A stretch of DNA of 64,000 bases, from the NCBI GenBank assembly GCA_026826555.1, contig JAKSZT010054335.1:4750323-4814322 (forward strand), read 5' to 3'. A program made the translations under genes and the position numbers. This stretch comes from Tolypeutes matacus (lineage: Eukaryota > Chordata > Mammalia > Cingulata > Chlamyphoridae). Shown piece by piece: positions 45,291 through 56,250 of the stretch (within the stretch, counting starts at the first letter, position 1; each line of letters starts with the position of its first letter). The notes under the pieces are model-generated. The model worked only from the letters and a program-made list of their open reading frames with translations. It was not told where the DNA came from and did no database searches.

Positions 45291-45704
45291 AGACAATTAA
45301 TTAAATGAAATACATGATCCTGGATGGGATCTAACAAGGAAGAGGAGAAGGCTCAAAGCGACACTGTTGAGACATATTAAAAAATTGGAACTCAGATTGT
45401 CAATGTTAAATTTCTTGAATTTGGTGACTTACAGTGGTTACGTCAGTGAAAACCCTTGTTCTTAGGAAATGGACATGGCAATATTAAGTGTTCAAGGAAC
45501 ATGATATATATAATCTACATTCAAGTGTTCAGAAAATGAGTTAGATAGACAGAATGATATGGCAAATATGGCAAAACGTTAAAATTGGTGGACCTGGGTA
45601 TCAGTAAGGGGTGGGTGGGTAGGGGTATGTTGGCATTCTCTGTAGGGAGTTTGTATTATTTTAATAACTGTCCTGTAAGTTTGAGAGTAGTTAAAAATAA
45701 AAGC

Positions 45705-46510
45705 TTCTCTCAAGTCAGCTGAGCCCATCTGTGTGGGTCCATCTGAGCTCTCTGCTCTGTTCCACTGATCCAATAATACACTGCCTCGATGGCTGCCGCT
45801 TTATAGCAAGTCTTGAAGTTGCCTAGTGAGTCCACTCTCATTACTCCTTTTTCAAAACTTTTTAGATAGTCTCAATCCGTAACTTTCCCATACAAATTTT
45901 AGAATAATGTTGTCCATTTCCACAAAAACCTTGAAGGAATTTTGATAGACCTTGCATTATTAAATCTATAGACCAATTGGTATCTTTTACTACACTGCCT
46001 TTCAACGTGACCAGGGTGTGTCTGTGCATGTACTTTGGTCTTTGAATCCACATTTTGTCACTTTCAGCACATAGATCCTGTATGTGTTTTGTCGGGTGCA
46101 TACCTAGGTATCTCATTTTCTTCAGTGTTACTGTAAATGGTATTGTGTTTTTAATTTCGGTTTCTACACATTCATTGTCAGTATTTAGAAATGCAATTGA
46201 TTTTGGCATGTTATCTTGTGACCTGTCACCTTGCTGAGCTCACTTATTAATTCTAAGAGTTTCTCTGTGGATTCCCTGAGATTTTCTGTATAGACAATCA
46301 CGTCATCTTCTTTTTCTTTCCTCCTTTTCAATCTGTATGGCTTTCAGAACTAAGCTGACTAAGAGAGGTGAGAGTGCACATCCTTGCCTTGTTACTGATC
46401 TTGGGGGGATAGCATTCAGGCTTTCACCTTAAGGAGGATGTTAGCTGTAGGGTTTTTGTCAATGCTTTTTATCAAGGTGAGGAAGTTCCCCTCAATTCCT
46501 CGTTTACTGA
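45705..46510 (-). mobile_element. LINE-1 ORF2 fragment (inverted)
   Basis: Reverse-complement ORF2 text on the plus strand: CTGTTCCACTGATCCAATAATAC, GGCTGCCGCTTTATAGCAAGTC, TTGTCCATTTCCACAAAAACC, ATACCTAGGTATCTCATTTTC, GTAAATGGTATTGTGTTTTT, CTTGCTGAGCTCACTTATTAATTC, and GTGCACATCCTTGCCTTGTTAC. Frame broken by several indels. Confidence 0.88.
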
Positions 46511-46857
46511 GCACAGGCAAAGAATTGTATTTTAATGCAGGGCAAACTGTAGCTCTATGAAGAAAAGTAGCTCTATTTTTTGCATACTAATATGCATGAG
46601 GATATTCTCATGATTGTAAATAATGCCCATTAAATGCTGAATTGTGAATTTGATTACTATTATTGTACAGAGTATATACGTTTTTTGTTTATATCTCCAA
46701 GTTACACATTCTGACTCGAAATCAAAACCTTTGCATGATGTCATGTTTTAAGTAATTTGGCTTTCAATGGTATCTAACAAATTATCTAACAAATTAATTT
46801 AGACACTGAATATTTCATCTTTGAAAGAATTTGTCTATGAACAAGGGAGCATCTAAG

Positions 46858-46898
46858 GTTACAGATCTGGAAATACAGATCATTTCCAGATCTGTAAC
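46858..46898. repeat. perfect 17-bp inverted repeat (hairpin)
   Basis: GTTACAGATCTGGAAAT (46858-46874) and ATTTCCAGATCTGTAAC (46882-46898) are exact reverse complements separated by the 7-nt loop ACAGATC. The loop begins with a repeat of the ACAGATC in the stem. Confidence 0.97.
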
Positions 46899-46947
46899 AT
46901 TCCAGGAAGTCTCCAAATCTCGAGTGAGATGATAAAGTTCTCAATAC

Positions 46948-46970
46948 CAAATTTAAATCATTTAAATTTG
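46948..46970. repeat. perfect 10-bp inverted repeat (hairpin)
   Basis: CAAATTTAAA and TTTAAATTTG flank a 3-nt TCA loop. It is AT-only apart from the ends, 50 bp from the 17-bp palindrome. Confidence 0.95.
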
Positions 46971-48060
46971 AAAATAAACTTAAAAATTTTAGTGAAGTAA
47001 AAAAGTCATAAACAATGTCATGGTTTTACAAACTACCGAAAAGTTGTTCACCTGTGACCTAAGATACAGTTTTCCCACTTTAGAGTTTCTGTAATGAAGA
47101 AATTTTTAAAGCATAGTTTAATTTTGCTTTTTAAAGCACAGTGCTTAAATGCTGCTTTGAAAAAAAGATTATTTACCCAGAAGTTCACTTGGAGCCCCAC
47201 TACCAGCAGGCACCCCGCCCAGCAGGCAGCAGGGCCTCCACCTGTCACCAGCGGAGCCTGGTCTCTCCAGAGCACAGGCAGGCAGCCAGCCCGCCAGGTA
47301 CAGGCTTCTCCTCCCACCTGCTCAGCCCAGCGCCTTCTTCCACCGCGTAAACACTGTGCCACGCCGAAACGAGCACTCCAACGTGTTTGATGCTGCACTG
47401 CCGTCTACCACGGGAATTCCAAGGACTGTGATAAATCCCAGCATTTTTTTCACTTAAAAAAACTGACACATTTGTTTTCTAACTCCTTCTAACTTTCTTT
47501 CTGAAAGCCCACCAGTGCGAATGACCTGACAGTTGACTGAGCACGGCCTAGCCACCCCTTCTCTCCCCAAATCCCTAGGTATGGCAAACTGGGTAGATGG
47601 CACGGAGAGCCAGAACCCCACACCCACGTGGAGGAGGATGTGGGGCGCCCTTCTCCACGACCAGATCCGAAGGAATTGCACCAAGACACCCATCACAAGG
47701 ATGGACTGGGACCATCTCTTCCCACCCCACAACCCTGCACCTGCACCAAGCATGCCCAAGCAGACATCTGTTCTAGGCCGGAGGAGCAATCATGGGCATT
47801 AGCAGAGAGAAGGACGGTGCCCAAAGGGTCGACTGACCCTCCAGCCCAGACGCCTGGACATCCCACCTAGCTGCATGCCCCGCTCCCCCCGCATCACTGG
47901 TGGTCGGCTACAACACGCCGGCATAATATTCACAGACAAGCTATCAGGGAATCTCAAAAACAGAGCTGAGCAGACAACCAACAACCCCCAAGCTCCAGAG
48001 AAAAGCACTGTGAGAGAGGAGCCAAGCTTATCAAAAAGAGTATCCAAGGAAACTGACTTA
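46970..48060. other. intron 1, nothing identified
   Basis: GC-richer in 47.2-47.9 kb; no named repeat or exon recognised. Open frames on the two strands overlap and have no recognisable product. Confidence 0.45.
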
Positions 48061-49650
48061 ATGAAGCACTTTCAGAAGGGCTAAAATGTGAGAGAGAAAA
48101 AACAAGCTTCTCAGAATCAATGCAATGTAATCAAAGAATAAATAATTAGTTTCACATGATACCTCACGGGGGCAACTTTGGAAGCAAGAAGATGACAGAA
48201 AAATATCTTCAAAGTTGGGAGGAAAATGATTTTGAATACGTATTTTGATACCCAGCCGAGTTAACATTCAAATGGGAGGACCATTTTAGCCAGAAAAGGG
48301 CTTGGAGAATTTTTCAAAATCTTCTCTGAAAGGATTATAAACAAAACAAACAAAAAGAATCCAAGTGAAGTATAGAGAGGTCAAGAAATTAAGTGTAAGT
48401 ATTTATTGTAAAAAAAAAAAAAAAAAAAGCAAATCAACAATCAATAACTTAAAGAGAAGTAAAAGCAAACTGCAGCTCTTGTCTTGTTTGCAGGGAGGGA
48501 GAGTAATGTTGACACTCAGCTCTGGACGTTAAGGGTGGACACCAATACAAAGAGAAACAGACCATCTTCCAAACCACTGGTGAGGAAGGGCAAAGAAAAT
48601 CTGAATAATCCAACAAAATACGGAAAAGTTTATAAAGAAATAAGTAAATGAGGCAAATGAAACAATTAGCATAAATCCAAACATTTCAGTAGTAATAAAT
48701 ATGAATGGCTAAATTCAACTAGTAAAACACAGACTCTCATACACACAATACAGCTACACATTGTCTAAGAGAAAAATGACAACACAGAATTCTAGGCAGT
48801 GGACATCAAATAGCTAACGGTTCATACTGGTGAAAGGTAAAATAAATTACGAACTTTCATACACCTATCATAGTTTGAAAATAATACACAAGTAAAAATT
48901 GATTAAAATACAAAATTCACAAATCAGAGTTTGACTAGCATAATGTTCTCAGAAAATGACAGATCAGTATAAAAACAATTAAGGATACAAAAGGAAAAAA
49001 TGCATAGTTAACAAGCTGAATTATGTATAAACTCTTTGACCCAACAGAAATAGAAATATTTTAATTATGCAGGGAAGAGCCACCAAAGATTACCATGTAT
49101 ATGCCTCAAAGAAAATCGAAAATGATTTCCCAAAGCTGAAACCAACCAGGCTTATTTATTGACTGCAATGTACTAAAATTAGAAATTAAAACAAGGTAGC
49201 CAAAAGGGAAACTAAATCTATACACTTCGAGTTTTGTTTTAAATGACACCTTTCTAAATAAGTTTTGGGCTAAACAAGAAACGAAACGGGGAAGCTGAGC
49301 TGAGCAATGAGCAACAGCTAACTGCAGAACGAAACCCTAACATCATCACCAGAGCTGCAGGAAAGGGCAACATACAGCCTTAAATGCACTTATTAGAAAT
49401 CGAGATGATAAGTACAACAAACTTTTGGTTCAAGACACCAAGAAAAGGAGGGGGAAACAAAAGGAAAAAACTAATTAGGAAAAAAAAGAAAGTTAGGAAA
49501 AACAACCTCAAAGACCCTAGAAAGAATAAAGATGACAGGAAAAATAATGATTTAGATAGAAAACAAAAAGTGCCGTTGGTAAGTAAAATTTAAAAATTTG
49601 ATTCTTTGAAAGGAATAAAATAGAAAAATTCTCGAGCTAAGTCTCGAAGC
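48060..49650 (+). mobile_element. old LINE fragment (L1/HAL1-type)
   Basis: Diverged L1-like text on the plus strand, e.g. GACTGCAATGTACTAAAATTAGAAATTAAAAC near 49165, TACAGCCTTAAATGCACTTATTAG near 49374 and TTTGATTCTTTGAAAGGAATAAAAT near 49600. These are the same ORF2 landmarks as in the younger copy at 22600-22960. The upstream part (48060-48500) resembles L1/HAL1 5' sequence but is weak. Contains an A18 run near 48410. Confidence 0.65.
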
Positions 49651-49999
49651 TGATCACCGCTGCAGTACAGAACACTTGCTCATAAAATTGAACCAAAATT
49701 GTTTTCTTCAGCATCTTCCAGCAATTTAATAAAATGACAGATTTTAATCGCTGTCCACAGTTATTCTGCTAAATATTTGTGAAAAACCACTGATTGATTT
49801 GGCCCTATAAACTCATAGTATATTAACAAAAAGACACCTGTCCATTGTTTAAGAAGCAATTCTATATTTATTTTATTCACAAAATGAACAGGAATAAATA
49901 CAAATAAAAAACATGAAAAGGTTACCCATGAACTCCAGCCAACCCTATATTGCCAATACAAGGTAACCCTGTTTAGGATTGGTGTGCATCCTTCCAGAC

Positions 50000-50640
50000 A
50001 TTTCCCTTAACTTTTTACAGTTCTACTATGCAATGTTAAACGCATACAAAAAGGTAACAACAACAAAACCATTACAAAGAACACCTGCTGCACCCCCCAC
50101 CCAACTTAGTCAGCACCACTAGGACAGCTGTCCCTCAGAGGCACCCCTACCCTTAATCTCACATACTTTCCACATGCGTGCATCCCTGAGCAAGATATAA
50201 TACTGTTTTGTCTGCTTTAACCTTTTACACAAATGGTATACTACTACTTGTACTCTTAATCAACTTACTTTTTTCCCTTTAAACATTACATTTGTGAAAT
50301 TCAGCCATACTGACATACATAGGTCAAGTTCATTCATTCTCACTAGCACAGAGAATTCCCCAACATGAAGACAGAACAATTTGTTCTCCTGCTGATGAAC
50401 AGTCAACAATGCTGTTCAAAACATCTTAACTTTATGTCCTCTAAACAGTGTAAGAGTTCCTGATGTCCTTTAATCTTGCCAACACATGGTTTGTCTGACT
50501 TTACTTTCTGCTAATGGGACGAGTATGAAACAGTATCTTGCCGTTTTAATGATTCCCTGATTACCAATGAGCTTGAACAGCTTTTCACATTCAGATACTT
50601 GTGTTTCTTCTATAAATTCCTGGCTTCATTTTCTGATTGA
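50000..50640 (-). mobile_element. LINE 3' region fragment (inverted), tentative
   Basis: GCATCCTTCCAGACATTTCCC, then TTCATTCTCACTAGCACAGAG, TCCTTTAATCTTGCCAACACATG and TTTTAATGATTCCCTGATTACC have the character of inverted L1 3' sequence, but divergence is high. The preceding 49650-50000 and the following 50640-51130 show nothing certain. Confidence 0.5.
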
Positions 50641-51129
50641 AGCTGCTCCACTAATCAAAAATCTCTGGCTCACATATTTAAAGAAAGATTTCACTGAAGC
50701 CTGGTTATCTGCACAGTGGACAGAAACCACTTAGCCTTCTTTTCTAGACCACGCTAGTCTGACATTAAAAGCAGTGCCAGGGATTCCAGAGCACGCAGCC
50801 TAAGCCAGCACTCTTCAACCACAAGTGTGCCTTTGCCATTAATCCTCTATAATCTGCATTTCAAATGATCAGAATACAAATGGAAGACTTATCAAGTGAA
50901 TGTAATATTAGAGAATACTCTTCTAAGATTAAGCTAAAAATGAAAAAGCTGTCCACTCCCTCAGATGAACAAATCTGTAAAAATTAAGAATAATTTCATT
51001 CACACCTTTCAGGATGGATACATTGCCAAGCGCACAAAGCTGACACAAATCTCCACAAGCATATTAATTCCTGACCAGCGAGTGAGAGCACACACGTGTG
51101 CGGAGGATGGAGGGCGAATGCAGGCTGGG

Positions 51130-51370
51130 AATGCCAGGGGCCAACGTTTCAGGACCCACCACGAAGCAGGGAGTCTGTGCATCAGTCTCCTGGTCAATAT
51201 AATGAGATCAGCAGTAACAACCACAGAGGTTGCTGTGGAAAGTAAACGAGATAATGTGGGACTACTACACCCATATCTGATTTAACTCTACTTTACTGGT
51301 GAAATAAATGAAGCAGAGATAAGTTAGGCATCTCATCCAAGGTCACAGTTAATAAGCGCCACATTGCGCT
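51130..51370 (+). repeat. MIR-like SINE fragment
   Basis: CAGTCTCCTGGTCAATATAATGAGATCAGC near 51183, AAGTAAACGAGATAATGTGGG near 51240 and ATCTCATCCAAGGTCACAGTTAATAAG near 51330 resemble MIR sequence. The pieces are not in ideal MIR order, so two overlapping fragments are possible. Confidence 0.45.
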
Positions 51371-51788
51371 GTAACATGCATAGCGCCTCTCTGAGAGGGG
51401 TCGCAAAAGACTGTTAAAGGGAGCGCACAGGAAGGCGGCGGCCAGGGCCCCTACCAGAAGAACCCATCTAATTAGTTCTGATTAGAAAAGTACTCAGACC
51501 CTAAAAATTTACAATGTGCAGGTAAGAGGTCACCTTAAATATAGCAGCTTACTCATTTTCCTTTGTGGTGACAAATATACTTTAGACTTTTGCTGTCTAA
51601 AGACTGAAATAAACTAATTGCCAACTTTAGGGACATGGTGGCATTCATGAAACCCAATTCGGTAATTAAGACACTTTTAAAAGAAATTCTCTTAGAAATT
51701 ATTTTTAGATAAGCAACAACTGAGTTGACCAATTAAATTCCAGCTAGTAGAATTCAAGTGGACAAATAATGGGCAGAAAGTTACCTAC

Positions 51789-52377
51789 CTACTGCAGGTG
51801 CATCATACTCATCACCAAGCAGAATTTCTGGAGCAGAATATGCAAGAGATCCACAGCTTGTCGTGAGCTTCTTCCCTGGTTGAAACTTGTTGCTGAAACC
51901 AAAGTCTGTCAACTTTACAAGACCTTGTTTTTCAAAGAAAACCACATTCTCTGGTTTTAAGTCTCTGTGAACTACATGGAGTTTATGGCAATAAGATATA
52001 GCATGAACTATCTGAGCAAAGTACTTCTTGGCCAAGTCTTCATTAAGACCCTCCTCATGTTTCATTATGTAATCAAACATATCTCCTCCATCTCCCAGTT
52101 CTAGGATAAGATATAGCTTGGTCTGGGTGTCAATAACTTCGTAAAGGCGTACGATGTTAGGATGCTGCACTAGCTTCATACATCTCACTTCCTGGAAAAG
52201 ATGGCCAGTGGCTAGAGTGTCCAGTTTTGTCTTGTCAATAACTTTGACTGCCACCTTTTCACCTGTGAAGACATGCCTAGCAAGTTTAACCACTGCAAAA
52301 TGCCCTCGACCCAAGGTTTTATCCAGATCATATAATCCAGCAATCTTTCCATCATACCCTCTCTTGAATCCTGCCAT
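51789..52377 (-). CDS. SNRK: SNRK coding exon 1 (start codon, kinase N-lobe and catalytic core)
   Basis: 589 nt encoding residues 1-196 plus one nt of codon 197. The start ATG has a strong Kozak context (A at -3, G at +4) and gives [10 protein letters not shown], as in mammalian SNRK. Visible kinase features: Gly-rich loop GRGHFA at 23-28, ATP-binding Lys45 (VAVKV), alpha-C Glu63, HRDLKPEN with catalytic Asp139, DFG at 158-160, activation-loop Thr173 (LTTSCGS; the LKB1 target in this family), and SAPE at 181-184. The kinase domain begins at about residue 16. The donor is GTAGGTAA, with overlapping GTs four bases either side. The exon is AT-richer than the terminal exon. No missing catalytic residue, so an active kinase is expected. 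Confidence 0.98.
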
Positions 52378-52430
52378 GCTGGTCCAACAGAAGAAAAAGT
52401 ATTTAGACTGCTTGAAATGGATCTTCTCAT
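52212..52430 (-). other. upstream ORF overlapping the SNRK start (out of frame)
   Basis: A 72-codon open frame starting [10 protein letters not shown] at 52430, overlapping the SNRK start in a different frame and ending 166 nt inside the CDS. Its ATG context is weak (T at -3, A at +4). It overlaps the stop of the preceding 18-codon uORF as ATGA. If translated it would reduce SNRK initiation; protein function is not implied. Confidence 0.45.
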
Positions 52431-52483
52431 ATAAGAATATCCGGTGAAAATAAGGAATCCATTTTCAATGTCACCATGGACAT
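52378..52483 (-). other. SNRK: SNRK 5' UTR segment upstream of the ATG
   Basis: Contiguous with coding exon 1. A strong acceptor (polypyrimidine CTCCTCTTATTTTGTAG) ends at 52484, so the exon probably starts at 52483 with ATGTCC. The segment has several upstream ATGs: one frame of 18 codons ends at 52427, and an overlapping frame starting at 52430 runs into the CDS. The acceptor choice is inferred. Upstream non-coding exon(s) were not located. Confidence 0.65.
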
Positions 52484-52930
52484 CTACAAAATAAGAGGAG
52501 AAACAGAATTAAGTTTCTGTAACTTTTCCTTTTATAGTGCACAGTAGATAGCTTCATCTTGTTTACTCATTTTGTTTCAGGAAAAACTTAGAGGTAAATA
52601 AATTAAGCCATAAAATGAGTCAGGATCATGTATAAAAACGTATTGCTATATTTAGGGTTTGTTATGAAGGTTGAGAAGTTTAAATGCCATCTGAAATTTT
52701 GCAAATTGAAAATAAAACCAGTTCCGTTGGAAGCAATTCTTTGTTGATGCCAAAAATGAGAAAACTGACAAGTTTAATAATCTATGTTTAAAAAATAAAC
52801 ATCTTCCAAAAGTTATTTCAACCAGTAGCTTAAAAAACAGGACAAGATTTGACAGGAAAAGTGGGGGGGGGGGGGGAATAAACAGTCAGATAGAAACCCA
52901 ACAATTTTTCCTGTTATCCCAAGATTAACA
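52484..52930 (-). other. intron upstream of coding exon 1, nothing identified
   Basis: AT-rich sequence upstream of the 5' UTR acceptor. It contains a G14 run at 52863-52876. Confidence 0.5.
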
Positions 52931-53300
52931 CTATTTCCCATAAGCACAAAGACCTCCCTTAGGTGAAGCCTTCTCTAACTCTCCTCTGTACCTCCAAAGG
53001 GCCAGGACACTGCCATCCCTTACAGCCTTAAAAGTATTGGGGTGCACAGCCTCTACACTGCGACTGGAAGGCTTTAAGGACCTTCCATTCTATTCTAAGG
53101 TTCTTTTTTGTTGTTCTACTCTCCACAAAACCTAGAGCACTGCTTTACATATAAGAGGTTCTCAAAACTGTTGTTAAATTGCCAAATGCAAATCTTTCCA
53201 AAATTTTCAAAGGCAGCTGTTTTTGCATCACTAGTGCCTAGAACAATATCTAACACAGAGTAGGTACTTAATAAATATTTGCTGACTGAATGCTAACTCA
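52930..53300 (+). repeat. LINE-2 3' end fragment
   Basis: CCTTAGGTGAAGCCTTCTCTAACTC near 52957 and, at the right end, AGTGCCTAGAACAATATCTAACACAGAGTAGGTACTTAATAAATATTTGCTGACTGAATG in pieces match the L2 3' layout (gene-sized accessory: CCTTCCCTGACC..., GTGCCTGGCACATAGTAGG, CTCAATAAATATTTG). Confidence 0.7.
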
Positions 53301-53779
53301 CTCTTGTACATATTGGTTATGCCTGTTTTTGACAACCCATCATGACCTGCTTATATTTTAAGACTAAACAAGTTGCATTCTTAAAGACCATTTAATTTCA
53401 AAAATACTCAAAATGAATGTATAAAAAAATTATACAAATTAAGATGTCACTTCAAATCTCACAGGCTGAACTTCTACTATTACTTATTCCGAACAAAAGT
53501 TAATAAAATTGAGTAACAAAACCCAATGAGGAATACAGCAACTTTCCAAGACCAGCTCTATTCCCTATTAACGTATATCCATCCTTCCGGTGAATCCTTC
53601 TCTAATATACAGCTTCATATTTTCAGTTACATTTTATTAAGAGCAGTGCTTATATTATTTATTCCATTTAGATGGCACTAGTCCAATAAACTAAAATTGT
53701 ACATACAATAAGGTAAGTTTTTACTTATTTTCTAAGTACTAACATTAAATTCCTTTCAATTTCAATTTTATTTAAAAGA

Positions 53780-54010
53780 ACAGAAGAAGAAAAGCCAACA
53801 CTTACTGAAAACCTGCTATACAGCTGTATCTGTGCAGAACACACCTGACTAGGTTGTCTCCCCGGGCCCTGACAGCCCTGAGAGGTTATGTCAGCAGTGG
53901 CCCCACGTTCACAGCCAACAGAGAAACTCCACACTAGGATAAGTGACTTACGTTAAGTGTTAAAGCTGGATTAAAACCTAACACTTCAAAACCCACAATC
54001 TTTATAAGCA
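53780..54010 (+). repeat. MIR-type SINE fragment, diverged
   Basis: CACTTACTGAAAACCTGCTATACAG start and GATAAGTGACTTACGTTAAGTG and TAAAGCTGGATTAAAACC later follow MIR order with heavy divergence. Confidence 0.5.
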
Positions 54011-54169
54011 TTTTGGCTGCTCTAAACAAATTTACATTCAGGAGACTATCTTAAGAGTTATAAAAGCACAAGGTCATTTATCTGTCTGAGGCCACCTCAA
54101 AAAATATATAAGCTTAAGTTAATGCTAGTATGTTTACTGATATGCTTTTTCTATCTTGGGAATTTTTAT

Positions 54170-54415
54170 AATGAAGATAAATACCCTTCACTGAACGAGT
54201 ACTCCATGCCAGTCAGGTACCAAATGCTTTACATCATCTACATTAACCCTTAAACTGCCCTAGGAAAGAGGGATTACTAACCCCATTTGGAGACACAGAA
54301 ATATGAAGTAACTTGGCCTCGGCCACAGGCCAGTGTGTAATAGAGCTGGGATTCTAACCCAAGTCTGTCCAACACCAAAATCTGTGCTTTTAACCACTAT
54401 GCTATACCATTTCAG
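54170..54415 (+). repeat. MIR SINE, nearly complete
   Basis: Clear MIR order on the plus strand: ACTGAACGAGTACTCCATGCCAG, ATCATCTACATTAACCCTTAAAC, GGATTACTAACCCCATTTGGAGACACAG, AAGTAACTTGGCCTCGGCCACAG, GAGCTGGGATTCTAACCCAAGTC, and CTTTTAACCACTATGCTATACC. Best preserved MIR in the window. Confidence 0.88.
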
Positions 54416-56250
54416 CAAATTTCAGAACTAAGACTAAATTATTAATCCTGTCTCTATTAAGGATTTTTTAGTAAGAAACCAGTACAACGTGCAAGTGTTA
54501 GAGAAAAAGGCAATTTCTTTTATCCTGTTTATTAGCCCTGTCTTCTGAATTAAAAATTTTAATGATATGCTTAACAGAGAAATCCAAACTGAAAGAAAAG
54601 ACCTTGCTTTATTTGGTCAGCAGTGCCCCAAAAGAATGGAAAAAAAAAAACAAAACTGCAGGTTAACTCTGGTGGCAGGAAGCCACTTCCAAACAGGCTT
54701 CTTCGGGCCATCCACCCCCAAGTCATAGAATCTCTGCTCATTTCATGGACCACCTAAGTTTACTTTTGTTCCTGAAAAGTGGCATCTAAATCAGATTTTC
54801 ACAAACAAATCAGAGTTTTGTTTTATGACAAAAGTAGTCACTGAATATACAGATGGAGGGGGGGATCGTTTTTCTGAAGATCTCGGACAACCAGAGATAA
54901 TCACTATTAACACCATGATGTTTCTCTTCCCAGACCTGCGCCAGCAAAGAGGCACAATGAAATGATTTCAATCTACTAGGGAGCTTACGGGAAGAGTCTA
55001 ATAGGGTCTCCTCATAATGAAAGTATCCTGCAGTAAAAAGATTAATCACTCATACTATCAAAAGTATTTACTCTTTGTATAAGTATCCCTTTTCAGAGTC
55101 TATGAAAGTACAATTACATTGTATTCCTAAGAACAGCACATTTTGATTAACTGAAGGTTGGGAAGAAAGAAAAATCCTTGTTATTTAGCATCTTTTTAAA
55201 TTCTAGCCCACTGTCTGGTCCTATAATCAAGTGCATTTTGAGTTAGGGTAGAAAATAAATTGTTTTTTGATCTCTGAGGCTCTTTAGTGCCCAAAAGTTA
55301 TTCGGAGCATCAGTGCCCAGTGTCAAGATGTGGCTTACGTAAAGCAAGGTGAACTTGTAAGTAGCTCGAAGACATACCCTGCAAACTGCATGCTGAAAAA
55401 TCCTGGTTATCACGGTTTTGTTAGCCACTTCTCTCTCCTAAAAGAAAATACAGAAAAAGATTTTATTTAACTTTGCTTAAAGTCAAAATATATACCTCCA
55501 AGGCTGGATCTAGACAAAAGTATAAAAACAGCAAAATCTGCCTTTAGTGGCCCAGGCTCCCCCTATTCTGCTTTCTCCCCTCTATGAATTATATAACCCC
55601 CTTATAGGAACCTTTAAAGAAACAGGAATTCCAGGGTGAGCAAGTACTTGGAGATTTGTCTCAAGGTCAGGAAGACTATTCCAATGATTGACTCGGGGTA
55701 GAAGGGTGAGGCAATAATGCCAACAAACAGTCCTCTTGCCATGTCCTAAAGGCCTCCAGGGTACAGATTTCACTGCATTCCCCACTAGTGGCCTGAAGGG
55801 TGGGGACAATGAGGTAAGCGGCCGAGCCGGGGCACCAATCCTGCTCAGCCTGGCTTCGAAGCCCATCCCGCGTCCAGTAACGCCAATGGGCTCATGAAAC
55901 AGCCACTGCCACAGCCACACAGGGCAACTCACTGTCACCCAGCAGGCAGGCAGAAACCAGTTATAATGCCAGCATCAGGGGACACACAAAACACCTTCCA
56001 TCGAGGGCTTTCCATTTGATCATAATAAAGAGAGACTGTCAGTAGGAACTAAGAGAATGGAAGCAGACCACTTATATCCAAATCACAGCCCAGTGAGGGA
56101 GCACTGCCTGCAGGCCTGCCCTCAGCACTCAACCGCCACACAATTAACTGGAAGGCAGGAGCACTCATTAGAGGCCAGCAAAATGTAAACTACACACTCA
56201 AGGGGAGTGGTGTCAGGTAATCATTAAGCCCAAGCTCAGATAAGCTTGGG
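54415..56250. other. upstream intronic or flanking sequence, nothing identified
   Basis: No recognised exon or repeat. 55.55-55.95 kb is somewhat GC-rich. Confidence 0.45.

Larger units (their letters stand above)
42430..45700 (+). mobile_element. LINE-1 5' region with three nested SINEs, then L1 3' end
   Basis: Plus-strand L1-like 5' UTR/ORF1-region text begins near 42490 (GGGGATCAAGATGGCTCCAGCC). It runs through a GC-rich stretch at 42860-43140, then TTCAACAAAAGGTTACAAAACAG, GAGGTGGAAATTATGAACAGG, CCAAGAATTCTATATGTGGC and CTTTCAAAAATGAGAGAG. It finishes with a 3' end at 45640-45710 (TTTGTATTATTTTAATAACTGTCCTGTAAG, then AAATAAAAGC). Three SINEs interrupt it. Internal deletion of ORF2 is implied by the direct passage from 5'-type to 3'-type sequence. 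Antisense to SNRK. Confidence 0.75.
24536..51788 (-). other. SNRK: SNRK intron 1 (after first coding exon)
   Basis: 27,253-bp intron with donor GTAGGTAA at 51788 and acceptor CAG at 24536. Much of it is L1-derived in both orientations, with three SINEs, MIR-type fragments, GC-rich patches and palindromes listed separately. No internal exon with a recognisable product was found. Confidence 0.9.
8470..52483 (-). other. SNRK: SNRK gene span (5' UTR segment to poly(A) region)
   Basis: SNRK encodes an AMPK-related Ser/Thr kinase activated by LKB1. In mammals it is reported to act in vascular/cardiac metabolism, adipocyte inflammation and neuronal apoptosis (established knowledge). The visible gene consists of a 5' UTR segment and five coding exons spread over about 41 kb. 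The joined CDS is 2,298 nt and encodes 765 residues, the length I recall for human SNRK. Introns between coding exons are 27,253, 3,241, 2,112 and 6,550 bp, all GT-AG. The reading frame is open throughout, with all kinase catalytic residues intact, so this is the functional locus rather than a processed pseudogene. Further 5' non-coding exons and the main promoter are not identified. Confidence 0.97.

Noticed and set aside
42430..45700. An endogenous retrovirus or LTR element in the repeat cluster
   Set aside because: The readable landmarks are L1- and SINE-type; no paired LTRs, primer-binding site or gag/pol-like frame was recognised here or elsewhere in the window.
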